From: Bisporella sp. PMI_857
Lineage: Eukaryota > Ascomycota > Leotiomycetes > Helotiales > Helotiaceae
Length of the DNA stretch: 64,000 nt
Assembly (NCBI GenBank): GCA_021307315.1
Contig: JAJSPD010000031.1
Coordinates: 186,001-250,000 of the forward strand
Direction of reading: 5' to 3'
In this document: positions 24,952-37,201 of the stretch, piece by piece
Layout: every line of letters begins with the position of its first letter
Position numbering within the stretch: position 1 is the first letter of the stretch
Notes under the pieces: generated by a model
Database searches by the model: none
What the model saw: only the letters and a program-made list of their open reading frames with translations
Told to the model about the DNA's origin: nothing
Program-made: the position numbers and the translations under genes

Positions 24952-26809
24952 ATGTCTTACTATCAGCAAACGCCTTCGGGCTTTAATGATTATGACTTAA
25001 AGGCGATTAAACGCCATACATTATGGAAATGGACTTTCAATCCAGGTCACTACAGATTTTCTGAATTTGGCGACAAATTCTCCCTTCCTCCACCTGGACC
25101 TACTGGAAAGCTCTCACTCTTTACGGAGATGGAGGAAAGAGATTGGAATAGATTCCCTGGATGAACACATATCGACCATCAAATATGCAGCAGCCTGCTT
25201 GTATTCCTCTTGAAGCACCGGTGCCAGGTGGACAAGGAGGATTTGGACAGCAGTACAGCCAACAATCTGCACCAAGATTTAATCAAGGATGGGGACGAGT
25301 GGGACAAGGTCAAGGACAAGGAGCAGGCCAAAGCTTGGGGCAGACGGCAGCATCGACCGCTCAGGTACATCGAATGAAGATACTAGCGCCTAGATTGAAA
25401 CAACCATCATTAAACGCGCCAACAGGACCATTGCGAACTGGAATTTCGAGGCAAATATCCAGGCAGAGCAGGCAAAGGAGAAGAAGAAGGAGAAGGATGA
25501 AAAGGAGGAGCCGGTAGCGAGCGCGGAGGAGATGGAAAACAAGCGCATAGTGGAGAATGCGCAGGCGGACACGTGGAGAAAGACGGGAATTCAGGAGAAA
25601 AAACCCTCATGAGAAGACGCTGCTCAATTCTATGACGCTGACCGGTGTCCAGGAATTGGCCGTCCGAGTTCTTGGTGTAAGGATTTAATTATGGGATCCA
25701 GGGTGGTTGATGGGATACTAGGACCTATGTACTCACACCTAGTGCCCATCACCATCAGCAAGGAGGATATCGAGAGGATATGGTGAGGATATAGTAAATG
25801 CATAGAACTATTGATTAACATCAAACTTAGATGCAAAATGCATTGCTACGAAATGAAAGTGGCCGGGAAGGATCAAATATGGCTTTTGGCGCAGGCATTC
25901 TTTGAAAATCAAGCCAAAGATCCATCGATGATCGCAAATATGGAAAAAGCACATAATTTCATTGGCAGGTGGTTGCGTCAGATGGGGAATTCCGCTCCGC
26001 AGGGAAGAAAACTTTTTGGACCTTCGTTCAGGATTAGCTAGCTCAGGAGGAAGTAGCCAAGAAGATGGGGGAAGAGCAGGCAGTATTGGAATGAGAAGGA
26101 GGAAAAGTCAAAGGAAACGGAACAAGAACCTGAGAAAATGAAAGAGATGATGGCAGTCGAGAAAGGCGAGGGAGGAAATACTGCAACAACATGCTGTACT
26201 TCAAGTAGATCGATTGCCTCATTCTTAACAATTATTGTATTAGAACTCACTAACTTTGTGAAAGCCAAATTGAGCAGCATAAAGATTAGGGGTGATTGGG
26301 CTGATGAGGCCAATCACTATAGTTCCCATGGGGTGGACACTAAATCTTGAGTAAAAAAGATTTTATAGAGCTGATATCATTTTACGGAGCATTACTTTAT
26401 AGGATATCTTGATGATTTAAGATAGTTGATTTTCAATCAAACCCTTCTCCCCAAAAATGTTCCCATTTTGAATTACGTGAATTTCTGGGCAAAATTTATT
26501 TAGTTGACACGTCTACTGAGACGAGCAAGCAGCCGAAGAAATGGAATTGAAGAAATAGAATGGCTGGGAAAGGTTGTTAAGGAAGCAAGTTTACGAAACC
26601 CCAAGATGAAGCTAATGGAGGTTCCCGCAAATATAACATTCGATTCCTTGGGCAAGAATACACAAAGAGTGTATGAGGAATGCAAGGAACAAGTAGACGA
26701 TGAGAGGGGCAGGGACAAGGGAGTAAATGCGCATATTAAGCGCGTGGAAGGAGAAACTATCAGAACTGTAAACCAACGCAGCAGATCTCGAATTTATAGT
26801 AGAGTTTGA
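24952..26809 (+). pseudogene. Frameshifted low-complexity gene remnant
   Basis: An ATG in good context at 24952 opens a 70-codon frame ending at 25164. A Gly/Gln-rich stretch (GGFGQQYSQQ, GQGQGQGAGQ) overlaps it in another frame. A third frame then gives a long Glu/Lys-rich helix (AEQAKEKKKEKDEKEE) up to a TGA near 25612, with an internal TAG at about 25393. Similar Glu/Lys-rich fragments recur at 26043-26200, and a last frame runs to 26809. No splice pattern I tried joins these cleanly. I read it as one or more decayed genes. The tail overlaps the 3' end of the minus-strand gene by 16 bases. Confidence 0.3.
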
Positions 26810-27598
26810 TTGGGAGGTGGAAAATTTGCTAAGCCGTCGTCGAGATGAGTGTGATAATCCTGTTGATTAATGGTCCGAATGTTTTCTTTGGTAGCTTTTG
26901 GTAATTTATGTAGATGAAGAGGCATGAATACATGACGTTGTGGTATATCTTTGGAATAAGGTTGTGGGGGAATCCAAATATAGTCATCCAACCACTTACC
27001 AGCAGGAAAGGTACCCCGCAGCAACTTGCTGGCTTGGCGCATTGCTGGCAGTACGATAAGCGAGAAGGCGCAACGACATGCTCCAAGAATATCAACTTCC
27101 AGCCGTGACAAGTTTAACATCCCAGTCAACCAGACCTGAAAGCATGTTAGATCTACCACACCTGGTAGAGATGTCGGACAATGAGCCGCGGTAATGCTCA
27201 CGTGCAGGTGATAGTGGACTAATTCATGCATGAAAAAGCCGCGTCTGGTCTTTTTAAGTCGGCTGAGTGTCAGGATCAAAGCTATCCAGCCAGCAATAAT
27301 ATATGCAGCGATTTGGACAACAGTCACAAATCCCCCCACTGTATTCAGATTCCAGTAGCATCGATACCCAGCTACCACATCATCTGTTCTCGGCCCCTGT
27401 GCCCATATTTTTTGCAATATCTGTATTGACTCTATAATGTTTCGTTGGCTAGCTCAAGATCTTCTCTTTCCTTCGCCGCAGCCACACGCACTATGATATT
27501 AAATTGTAGATCAAAACACAGACCGACAGGGAGTTAAAGACCAGGACCAGCGCTAGGGATTTATTGCTGCCCCCTCCTTCCTCTTCCCGCCCCCACAT
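26794..27598 (-). CDS. Hypothetical membrane protein (2 exons)
   Basis: I do not recognise this family. A two-exon model works: exon 1 27598-27492, donor GTGCGT, 43-nt intron, exon 2 27448-26794. Together they make 762 nt and 253 residues with no internal stop. The first exon (too short to stand out alone) starts MWGREEEGGG and contains a hydrophobic segment SLALVLVFNSLSVCVLIYNL. A second segment lies early in exon 2 (FVTVVQIAAYIIAGWIALIL). The C-terminal half is basic, His-rich and apparently soluble. The start lies 99 bp from the divergent start of the surface-protein gene at 27698, so a shared promoter is likely. The small intron is near the lower limit for these fungi, so the model is moderate. 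Confidence 0.45.
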
Positions 27599-27697
27599 CA
27601 CACGGCAGGACACATCTAGCTGAGCTTATTTGAACTCCTGTTGTTCAATCTTTCACTTCTATGCCTAAACTGCTTCTTACGCTCCCTTCTCTAATTA
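27599..27697. promoter_or_regulatory. Compact divergent promoter
   Basis: Only 99 bp separate the two proposed start codons. The interval is pyrimidine-rich on the plus strand just before 27698. No TATA-like element is evident. Confidence 0.35.
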
Positions 27698-28842
27698 ATG
27701 ATCATGGCGTATAGAAAGTCTCTTGCCTTATTTCTGTCGTATATGCATCTTATAACGGCTGCAGCCTCTCAGGCAATCACAGCACTTGAACCCAGAGATG
27801 CCATCGCAGACCGACCTGATTTTATTGGTTACATTTTTATTTCAGCCGACCCAGCATACTGTGAGCTTAAATTCCTTCACCTAGGGCTTCAAAAGTCACC
27901 AGCTGATATGTCTCGGCTTTGATTCTTAGACCGGCCTTATTACTGCGCCTCCGATGAGGACTACACAACATCATGGGCCAGAACCTGGACAACAAGCAAT
28001 GGATATGGGACCTGCTGTGGCGGCCAGACGAGCTCGTGTGCGTTTGGTACAACATGTAGCGGGGCATTTATCTATGGAAATTATATAAATAATCCGACGC
28101 CTTATACTCTATCATGGCAAGATACTCGCCTCTACGTGTATAAACCGAAATGGAATTTAGTGCTAACCTCGCAAAGTAATCAAATAGTTCCCGGTCAGGC
28201 TTGCGTGACGAGGCGCGTATACAATAATATTCAAGACGCTACCGCCGTCAAATATTTGGGATGTGGTGCGCCTTATTTTGGTGGCGTGACCTACTACAGG
28301 ACCATTCCCACGGACGCTCGAGGTAAGAGGCTACAAGTCTTTGAAAAAGTGTGATGTTATCACCCACTAACGCTGTGGTAGTCGTAACCACAACAGAAGG
28401 TGCGCAAACGACAAGCTCTACAGGCCTGTCGGCCGATGTAGCCGAAACGAGCCTTCCGGTTACTTCGAGCACAAGCTCAACCCGTACAAGCTCAACACGT
28501 ACAACTTCCTCTACAACGTCCCCCACAACTCACCCAACCAGTGCCAGTACAAGCAACAGCGACGAATCGAACTTAATCGTCTCATCCTCCACAACCAAGC
28601 CCGACTCAGTAAATCAAACAAGCGAAACAACAAGCGCACCTGGCTCGAAGTCAGGCCCTAGTTCATCAGACAAAATTGCGCTCGGCGTGGGTCTAGGGAT
28701 TGGCCTACCGAGTGTTACTATAGGATTACTCGCATGGTGTTATCCCCGACGCCGCTATCTCAGCGTCAAGCATCCGGACCCCCCACAAGGGCCTAATGTT
28801 ACTCCCCCAATGGAACTTAGCCCTCAGAACCCACGACAGTAG
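27698..28842 (+). CDS. Ser/Thr-rich single-pass cell-surface protein
   Basis: Predicted secreted, membrane-anchored protein. Exons: 27698-27860, 27930-28322, 28382-28842, giving 338 residues with canonical junctions. The N-terminus has a signal peptide (hydrophobic LALFLSYMHLITAAAS, residues about 9-24). The ectodomain up to about residue 185 has several cysteines (YGTCCGG, SSCAFGTTC, GQACV, LGCG). It is followed by a Ser/Thr stalk of about 80 residues typical of O-mannosylated wall proteins. A transmembrane helix (IALGVGLGIGLPSVTIGLLA) and a short basic cytoplasmic tail with YPRRRYL come next. The layout resembles fungal wall sensors and other stalked surface proteins, but I see no WSC or known catalytic domain. 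A second in-frame ATG is two codons downstream. Confidence 0.75.
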
Positions 28843-31044
28843 CACAAGCCGCTGATCTGCCGTCAGGGCCGAGCACGAACGGTGCGACAAAGGATAAATG
28901 CGCTTCTTGTTTTCGTCCTACCACAAAGTTCGTGCGACAAAACCCCCCCGGCCTACTCATGCTCTATACAACATATGCCTCTGCGCCATTTCAAGACGTT
29001 TTGGCTTAGCTCAGATTTATTAATTGTCTTCTGGAAACTATCCCCTATTGCTTCGTGTCCTCCACCGGAGGATACAAGTGTTGGGGTTAAGCACCTTTCT
29101 TAAGATGCGCCAAAGTCTCGCCTTCATCCACGAGCGAGTAGGTCTTCTCCATCGTTTCAATTTCGATTTGGCATCGAAGGAGAAACCGGACGACCTGCAG
29201 GACTTTTCCCCACGATGATCAACGACATATCTGAGCAGCTTGCAAGGGAAGTCTTGATAATATAGAGTGGAAGAATATGGTAATAACTGCTTCTGCGCTC
29301 CAATGCACTGTCCCGACGAGCACTACGGCGGGCGTTTCTAATGAAGATTATGGTTGGATTGATGCCATAGAGGCATGCTGGGGATAACGATCTCTGCTGG
29401 AGATCCTCGAGGGCCAAATGTAAGCCTTAGGTACAAGTAATTGTGTTATAAGTCGAGAAAAATAATGCCAGTCTAGAAGCCTCAACTCTGCGCACCTTCA
29501 TCCAAGCACAGGTATCTGCAACTTTAACGATGTATTCATAACTAGATATGGCGTGGAAACCTAGTTTGGCATTCACTATGAGCAATGAGCAGTATATGGC
29601 TTTTGGATCTGACGTTGTTTGGGCGTTTGTCACACCCTAGTCATGTTTCAACCGCTGCTGACATCTGCGTTCTATTTGGCACATTAATTCATCTGACTCT
29701 CTTCGCAAATCGTATATGATTTGTTTCCGCATGAATACGCTTAACTGAATTAAGGGGATTGGGAGTGGCACGCTCTCTTCCCAGACAATATGTCAAACGT
29801 GAGCAAGGGTTCCGAGATGGCGACGGTCTTTTTCATCGCATATGCAACAACGAGAAGATCAGGGTATGCCTCAACTGTCGGTTGGATCTCAGCAACCCAC
29901 AGCCTAAGCCTAGCACCCAACCTCGTAGGGGCCTTTGCTGCAGCTTAGTTAACAACCATCACGCAACGCTGCCGACTTTTTAACATGGATTCGGGACTTC
30001 AGTGATCCCCCAAAAAAGAAGACTAAATGGAATACACGCGGTTCTCATTAATTTGCAAAACATGTAAGCAACCCAGCTTTCTACCGAGGACTGGCTGATT
30101 TTAAGTGTTGGCCTGAATAAAATAGTGTGTACACTTTAGATTTATTTTCAACGACTTCATCTTTGTCGATTTTATCTAGGGCGATTGCAGAGGGAGTGGA
30201 AACAACGAATAGTACCAAGGAAACGTTCGAGCTTGTTGGCACGCGTAATATGTAAATAGCGTTGGAACCATCGAACTCACAGCTACTGAACAGCTATCAC
30301 TCGGACTCCTCCAGCACTCAGAAAGCCTACCAAGGACCGAACACCAATTAGCCTCTAGCCTCTTTCGCAGCATTTGAACCCTCGCAGCCCTACTCAGAAC
30401 CATTTATTAACTATAATGAGTATTAATTCTTGACTAATGATGCTCCTTTGATCCCAAGTCGAGAAAATCCTAGAAACTCTTTATATATATATCACAAAAT
30501 GCCAACCGGTCTCTCTTGCCAGCTATCTTTGCATCAACCGTGACGAGACTCTTCTTGATAATCGCCATCCCCTGTATGAGTTTGTTCGCCAGCATGATTG
30601 TCTCGTCCTACGGTTTCTGGTAAAGAGCAAGCTCAAGCACCTGGTTTTCTCTATGAGTTTAAAGATCGCCTCATAGTCTAATAGGCTTGAATCAAGTAGC
30701 TCGTATATAAGCTTTTAATAAAATGGCTCATGTATTTCACCAACCCTTGTAGGGGGAGGGGGTTATGAAGTATTAAGTATAACGCCAATGCCTCAAAGCT
30801 CGCAACGTGCCAATCTGAAAGAAAAGGCACTTGCAGAGCTACGTCCAGAAACTAGAAGCCTATTTATCACCAAGCGCTGCAAACTAGGCGGCGGCTGATC
30901 TTTTTATTTTAAGCATTTCCCAGGCAAACCCCATTAAAATAAACGATGGATTCAGCCACTCCAATTCATATATACCTTGCCCTTCAGATGTATTAAATAT
31001 TGCACGCGTTATCTTACAAGTTAATTTTTCTTCACAGGCTCACC
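28843..31044. other. Gene-poor intergenic region
   Basis: About 2.2 kb, noticeably AT-rich towards 30400-31000. Only short, unsupported open frames (28882-29103, 29759-29983 and shorter). I see nothing I can name. Confidence 0.55.
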
Positions 31045-31785
31045 ATGTCTCCAACGAGGCTCGACTTCGAGATGACCGACCGGGCTCGAAAAGATCCTCA
31101 AACGAGAAGCTGGCTCCCTGCTGCATCCTACTGTGAAATCTGATGCACAAATGGATGACTTAATGGTAGTATATGATGCGGAAATGAAACTTTCTGAGCC
31201 TAACGATAAGAATGGGATTTCAGCATGGCTCAGGATTAGTGAGAGTGTCTCCGACAAGGTATTGAAGGATTCCGAAGAACGGATTGCCGCGAATGATCCC
31301 GATGGTCTTCTGCATTCGGGGGGAATCGCCAGAATCATCCTTAGTTTATAATCTTTGCCAGGTATTTCTTCATGGTACTTCCCTAGAATGGGACATGGAT
31401 GACGCAGAAGGCTTTGGTAGTGAAATTTCCACTCAGCGTGTATGAATAGATCCGCTTGCTAATATCTATTGAATCCAAAGAAGGGTATGTTAATTCGGCA
31501 TTACGCATAGGCTTGAGGCCAGAATTCGCATTGTTGTGTGGTATGCATCCAGGCAATGCCTTTGCTTCAGAAAGCGAGAAGGAACGATGGCATATTAATA
31601 CGCCAGCGCAACATGTTGAGAATTTGGCGAGAATGTACGCTGCTATCGTGGCGCGTTTGTGGAGGGACAGAGCAAATGACGTATTTATGAGAGGGGATGA
31701 AGGGGTGGAGAGGAAGACAGAGAATGTTGGCTTATGGATTAACATGATTCACTTACATCTACGTGCTACGGGAACACTGGGGTGA
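31045..31785 (+). pseudogene. Frameshifted conserved-looking gene, unrecognised
   Basis: An ATG at 31045 opens a frame beginning MSPTRLDFEMTDRA and ending at TGA by about 31143. A second frame, continuous from about 31076 to 31351, reads like the continuation (GLEKILKREAGSLLHPTVK and a charged helical segment). The two differ by one base near 31070-31085. A further frame from about 31467 to 31785 has good coding character (LRPEFALLCGMHPG, LARMYAAIVARLWRD). It may be joined by an intron of roughly 110-130 nt. I do not recognise the family. The single-base shift suggests a pseudogene or a sequence error. Confidence 0.4.
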
Positions 31786-32262
31786 CAGTGATGGGATGTT
31801 CTGAGAGGGAGGTGCATATACGGGATATGGCCAACAACTATTGTTAATGTAAGGGATATTGCAGACCTCTTGCGCGACAGCGGCAGATGTTACAACTCGC
31901 AATATACTCAACGATGGAAGCCAAATTAACAGCCTTACAATCGACTTATCGCTGTAATTTATAAGTCGATTCCTCCCGCCTACAGCCTGCTCGTTTGTCG
32001 GCTTTCCCATTGCTCGAGATGTCATGGTGCGGATCTGGATTTCCTGCTGCTCTGCCCTAGTCACCTCTCGCGCTTCCTGTGTACCTAAGCTCGACCAGCC
32101 CAGCGTGGGCGCTTTAACAAGAAACAAACCTGGTACACGAATGTTTTTGTAATCAAATTTTGGATCATTGGAGGGAGTGATTGCTTTCGGAGGAAAAGAG
32201 TTGATGAGACTTTTGATTAACGTTGATATTGAAGTGTGAATGGTGCTGTGGGCTGCTAGCAA
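31759..32262 (-). other. Unsupported 167-codon open frame
   Basis: A minus-strand open frame that lacks an ATG at its upstream end (the first candidate codon is TTG; an internal ATG lies near 32025). It ends inside the tail of the neighbouring plus-strand relic. It contains the perfect 11-bp inverted repeat at 31939-31971. No domain is recognised. It could be the 3' exon of a small gene or chance. Confidence 0.2.
31939..31971. repeat. Perfect 11-bp inverted repeat with 11-nt loop
   Basis: The arm AATCGACTTAT is followed after 11 bases by its exact reverse complement ATAAGTCGATT. The stem is perfect and stops abruptly on both sides. Confidence 0.85.
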
Positions 32263-32853
32263 TCAAGCATTGATAATGTCATAGAGCATTGATAGTGCTA
32301 CCTTGATGGGGTGATCTGATGTAATTTGATGGACACTTAACAACCATGTGTAGGTATATATATAGATGGCCGAATATCTAGTATATTTGTATCTCATTGA
32401 TGAGACCCATTATCTATAGGAATTATTATGAGCTTGAATAAGTGCCTCAAGATCAGCTTTCGTGACTAGAGCTCAATCTCAAATACAACATTGCCTCAGA
32501 CATGCAGACATCTAGTTCAAGAGTAACTTAAGAGGTTTTCAAGAATTCTATTAGAATGATTCCCGGTTGCTCTCGCAGATTGTAAGTCATTTTCATGGAG
32601 AGGAAAATAGGAATGTAAAAGATTCAGCTGTATTATGTCGTACTTATGAACATGAATCAACCACGCTCAAATTTAGATATAAGTTTGTTACGTAGGATTT
32701 AGAGTAGCCTGGAAGAGCTAGGAGGTGATATGCACGTGATATGCTTGCTATTTCTGCCAAGACACTTTACACATTCAAGAGATGTTGTCGCGTCCAACAA
32801 ATTTACGCGTCTCATCAACACTCGATACGGTTTCCAATTCACAACACCTCAAC
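32263..32853. other. Intergenic, upstream of RFA2
   Basis: AT-rich stretch with no open frame of note. The last 100 bases contain the likely RFA2 promoter, with ACGCGT at about 32806-32811. That hexamer is the MCB element of cell-cycle genes in yeasts, which would fit RFA2, but one copy can be chance. Confidence 0.4.
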
Positions 32854-33904
32854 ATGGGTAAGCAGCTATTGTCTATATTCATGAACACCTACTTACTTGG
32901 GTAGCAGCGAGTTACGGATATGGAGGCGGTTACACTGCAAACACCTCGACGACATCGTATGGTGCGCAAGGCGGGGCAGGTGGCGGAGGGTTTATGAGCG
33001 GTTCACAAGCTGGCGGTCAGGAAAGTCCAAGTGGCGCAAAGGTATATACTACTATGGCAATCAAGAACTGATCTAATGGTGCAAAAGAACTATGGCAAAG
33101 AAACTCTTCGACCGATAACGATTAAGCAAGCTTTAGAAGCGCAAGTTCATCTTTATGCCAAATCAGTTTGCCAGTCCACTACTAACAAAAGTGTAGCCAA
33201 TATCCATTTCCTACAGCAGATCCAAAGATTGATGGAGTTGATGTTACCCAAGTAAGTGATTCCCATTAGTTCCGTATCCATAGCTGTTCTAATTATACCT
33301 CTAGCTCTCCATCATTGGCCAAATCCTCAAAGTCTCTCCCCAAACTACCAACACCACATTTTCATTAGACGACGGTACCGGAACTATCGATGTGAAACAA
33401 TGGGTGGACAGCGGCGAATCATCGGAGAGTACTAAGCTTATACCAAAGGAAGGAGAGTATATACACGTTTGGGGATCGCTCAAAGACTTCAACGGAAAAC
33501 GCACCATAGGGTCCCGCACTATCCGCACAGTAACAGATTATAACGAAATTAGCTACCATCTTCTCGAAGCCACGGCCGTACATCTTCACCTCACGCGCGG
33601 TCCCCCTGGACAAGCAAATGGTACTACAAGCGAAGGACTGTTTGTAGACAACAATGGCGGAGCGACCAACGCTCAAGCTCCTGGTGGCAAGATATTATCA
33701 AGAGCTGTTGGGCCTGCTGGCAGAGCGATCTACAAGTTCTTGGCTGAGTCGCCGCAGGGCAATGAAGGGCTACATGTTGCAAATATCGCACAGGCGCTTG
33801 GAATCAGCCAGCAGGAAGTGTTCAAGGGCGGAGACGAGTTATTAGCGGAAGGTTGTATTTACACGACTATTGATGATGAGACGTGGGCGGTGCTAGATTA
33901 TTAG
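32854..33904 (+). CDS. RFA2: Replication protein A, 32-kDa subunit
   Basis: Middle subunit of the heterotrimeric single-strand DNA binding complex RPA, needed in replication, repair and checkpoint signalling in the nucleus. Exons: 32854-32857 (ATG plus one base), 32908-33041, 33088-33144, 33216-33251, 33305-33904, giving 276 residues. The Gly/Ser/Tyr-rich N-terminus is the usual phosphorylation region. The OB fold starts at LRPITIKQALEAQ and includes KIDGVDVTQ, IGQILKV, SLDDGTGTIDVKQWVD and IGSRTIR. The C-terminal 65 residues form the winged-helix protein-interaction domain. The junction 33144/33216 restores the family sequence exactly, but its intron does not end in AG in that frame (see findings). 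The donor GTTCAT is also weak. Confidence 0.88.
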
Positions 33905-34218
33905 CTGCACAATGGTCAAAATGGCACATGAGGCAGGCGTTTATGGCTGGCATGACATATCTGATTAGGCTTGATGTTGAATGTAGACTCTAATCATGAG
34001 AATTGTAGAAAGATAATTGGTAAGGACAGACATAAGAGACACTTGGCTCGCCATAAAATGAGTGACTAAGAAATTTCCATCAAACATGGCTCGCGTCCAA
34101 TCTTGGCCATAACTGTACCAGAGGCAATACCGAATCCCGCATAGTGGCGCACAACCAATCTCGGCCAAAATTCACAAGCGTAAAAGAAATCCATTCCACC
34201 CTCCTCAGTTGAGCTTAC
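33905..34218. other. Convergent 3' flank, RFA2 and GNAT genes
   Basis: About 310 bp between two convergent stop codons. It probably contains both 3' UTRs. No gene is seen. Confidence 0.6.
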
Positions 34219-35130
34219 CTAAGCAAGTCTGATCTCCACCGTGGCCGGCTCACCCTTCGCATCCACGGCAAGTGGCTCCCTTACCATGATATGCAGCGGA
34301 AGCGGTTTCACTCCCCTCTTCATCTCAATGGCCATCTTCTCGACAAAGCCGTACCTCTGATAATACGCCACGTTACCATGCGTACTGCTCTCCAGGTACG
34401 TTGCTCGACCCTCTTGATCTGCCTGTTTCCCAAACTCCATCAGCAATCTGGAACCTCCTATCCCCCTCCTTCCCACGATAGATTTTAGGGACGAGGTGGT
34501 GAACGTACCTTGGCAGTCATGTGCTCAATGAGTTTCCGAGCATATCCCTTGCCCTGCGAGCCAGGCTTGGTGCCGATATAGACGAGGTAATACGAGTCGT
34601 CGTCGCGCGGGCCCATGACCTCGGCCTTGGTGTCGTGCAGCAGCGGGACGAACTCGCTGTAGAAGCGCGCGCGGCCTTCGCGGGAGAGCTGGAAGTAGAG
34701 CCGCCAGAGCCCGGAGCGGAAGATGGTCAGCCAGTCGTCCATGTTCTTGCCCGGCGGCATCCTGTTCTCGCATACGGTCAGTGTGTGAGCGCGCCGAAAT
34801 CGAAAGAATCACGGGAGGAAAGTACCATAGGGCAACGGCATCGAAATCCGGGCCGACGGTGGTCACGATGCCTTTGTAACAGTGCGCCGCGGTGATGTAG
34901 CGCATGATATCGAGATGCAACTTCCACTTGTAGGCATCGGAGTAAGAAGACATATCCTCTGTATCAACGAAGTACCTTGCTATCTCGTCCACGGCGAATG
35001 CTTCTGCGAGACACAGTGCTGCGGCCTCATAGTCTGCGATACCTATGGTACGGACTTCATGTGCCGTCTCAGGAGTGAGACTACGTTTCTTCTCCAGGGT
35101 TGAAATGGAGCTGGTTTTAGTTTGCTCCAT
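34219..35130 (-). CDS. GNAT-family N-acetyltransferase
   Basis: Acetyl-CoA-dependent acetyltransferase of the GNAT superfamily; the substrate is unknown. Exons: 35130-34826, 34761-34509, 34422-34219, giving 253 residues with canonical junctions. The acceptor of the last exon is fixed by continuity KLIEHMTAK-ADQEGRATYLESS. The acetyl-CoA loop is SQGKGYARKLI (the Q/RxxGxG/A motif). The C-terminal strand-helix ends YYQRYGFVEK, typical of this group. The N-terminal third includes helices seen in fungal GNATs that act on small molecules or stress metabolites. Exon 2 is much richer in G+C than its surroundings (41 of 60 bases in 34621-34680). Confidence 0.85.
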
Positions 35131-36333
35131 GATGTTTGATTTAGTAACAATTTATTTGTTTTCTGGCTGTCCGGGATAGTTAGCAAGACGATTCTTCATT
35201 GATTCAGTTCTATGATTTTATGGATATATTCCTACAATACGGTTTTTCAGATGGCCGAGTTATATCTCCCGTATGCTGTTTCGAGAGCTGGGTTCTCGAC
35301 ACTGTTTCGTATCGAGAAGGGAAGCGGAGGCAGTTAAGACTTTGGCGTATGTCAACCGACATCAATGTAAATTGTCTAAGGGTAGATATTGGAATATAGG
35401 AGGAAAGGAAGACGGATTGTTGAATCCGTCTATGTAATAGTATTTGTAAAGTTTGTAAAGCCTGAAGAGCAAGTCACTTGAGATGACAGGAAGTTGATGA
35501 CTATAATGTCAATGAGGAAGAATATTTGATTGTTTTGATGTCTGAGATACAAGCTTTGGAGCTTTAATTGAACTATAGTTATTCCCAATGCCTCGTGAAG
35601 TTGTAAACGGACAAAGCCCACTACTGAGCGGGCAGGGTCGGCTTGTTATGTACACGAATAGCTTAGGCCGTACCAAGCCCATTTGAGAAGCCATCGTGAA
35701 ACTGGCGTCCAACCAAAGGAGCCCCGATGGTTCCGAGCTAGCATATCCATTCGTAACTACAAGTAAGATATGACAGGAGACAGGCAGCGTGACCAAACCC
35801 CATATGCACATTAGACCTGCAGCATTATCAAGGCGTGGGGTTTACTTGCTTTGATGATCAAAGTATATACTGGATGGACTTGCCTCTGGAGGTTAGACTA
35901 GGAGGCAAAACTAAGAGCCCCGTCTCTAGGCCCAATTTTTTACTATCTTGAAACAAGCATCTTGAGCAACGACTAGATACTCTTAATGTAGGATAAGAGA
36001 AGCAAAGAAGACGGCATATATGCTAAGGCTACAGCAATTCTCGGGTGAAACAAACAAAATCGAAAAAGGAGAAGGTACTGTCACCCCACCTTGGCACTCC
36101 AATAATGGGACACCGATCGGTGCTGACCGCTTCCATGTAAGAGGGAGAGCTCTGGGGCCCGAATCGAGTATTGATTGCATGGCAGCCTATGGGCGAACCC
36201 GATGATTTCACCTGCCTGGAGTATATGTATGCTGGCAAGATAACAATCACAGCTTCTCTCCAATCCCAGCCAGTCCAATGTTATCTCCTTCCCTACGCCA
36301 TGTCTTTGCCGCAAGGTAATCTCGCCAATCTAC
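35131..36333. other. Intergenic, no gene seen
   Basis: About 1.2 kb between the GNAT start and the IDI1 stop. Short open frames (for example 35509-35811) have no domain or splice support. It contains the GNAT promoter and the IDI1 3' flank. Confidence 0.55.

Positions 36334-37201
<868 letters not shown>

Noticed and set aside
34521..34895. 124-codon plus-strand frame
   Set aside because: Antisense shadow of the GC-rich GNAT exon, where stops are rare for compositional reasons.
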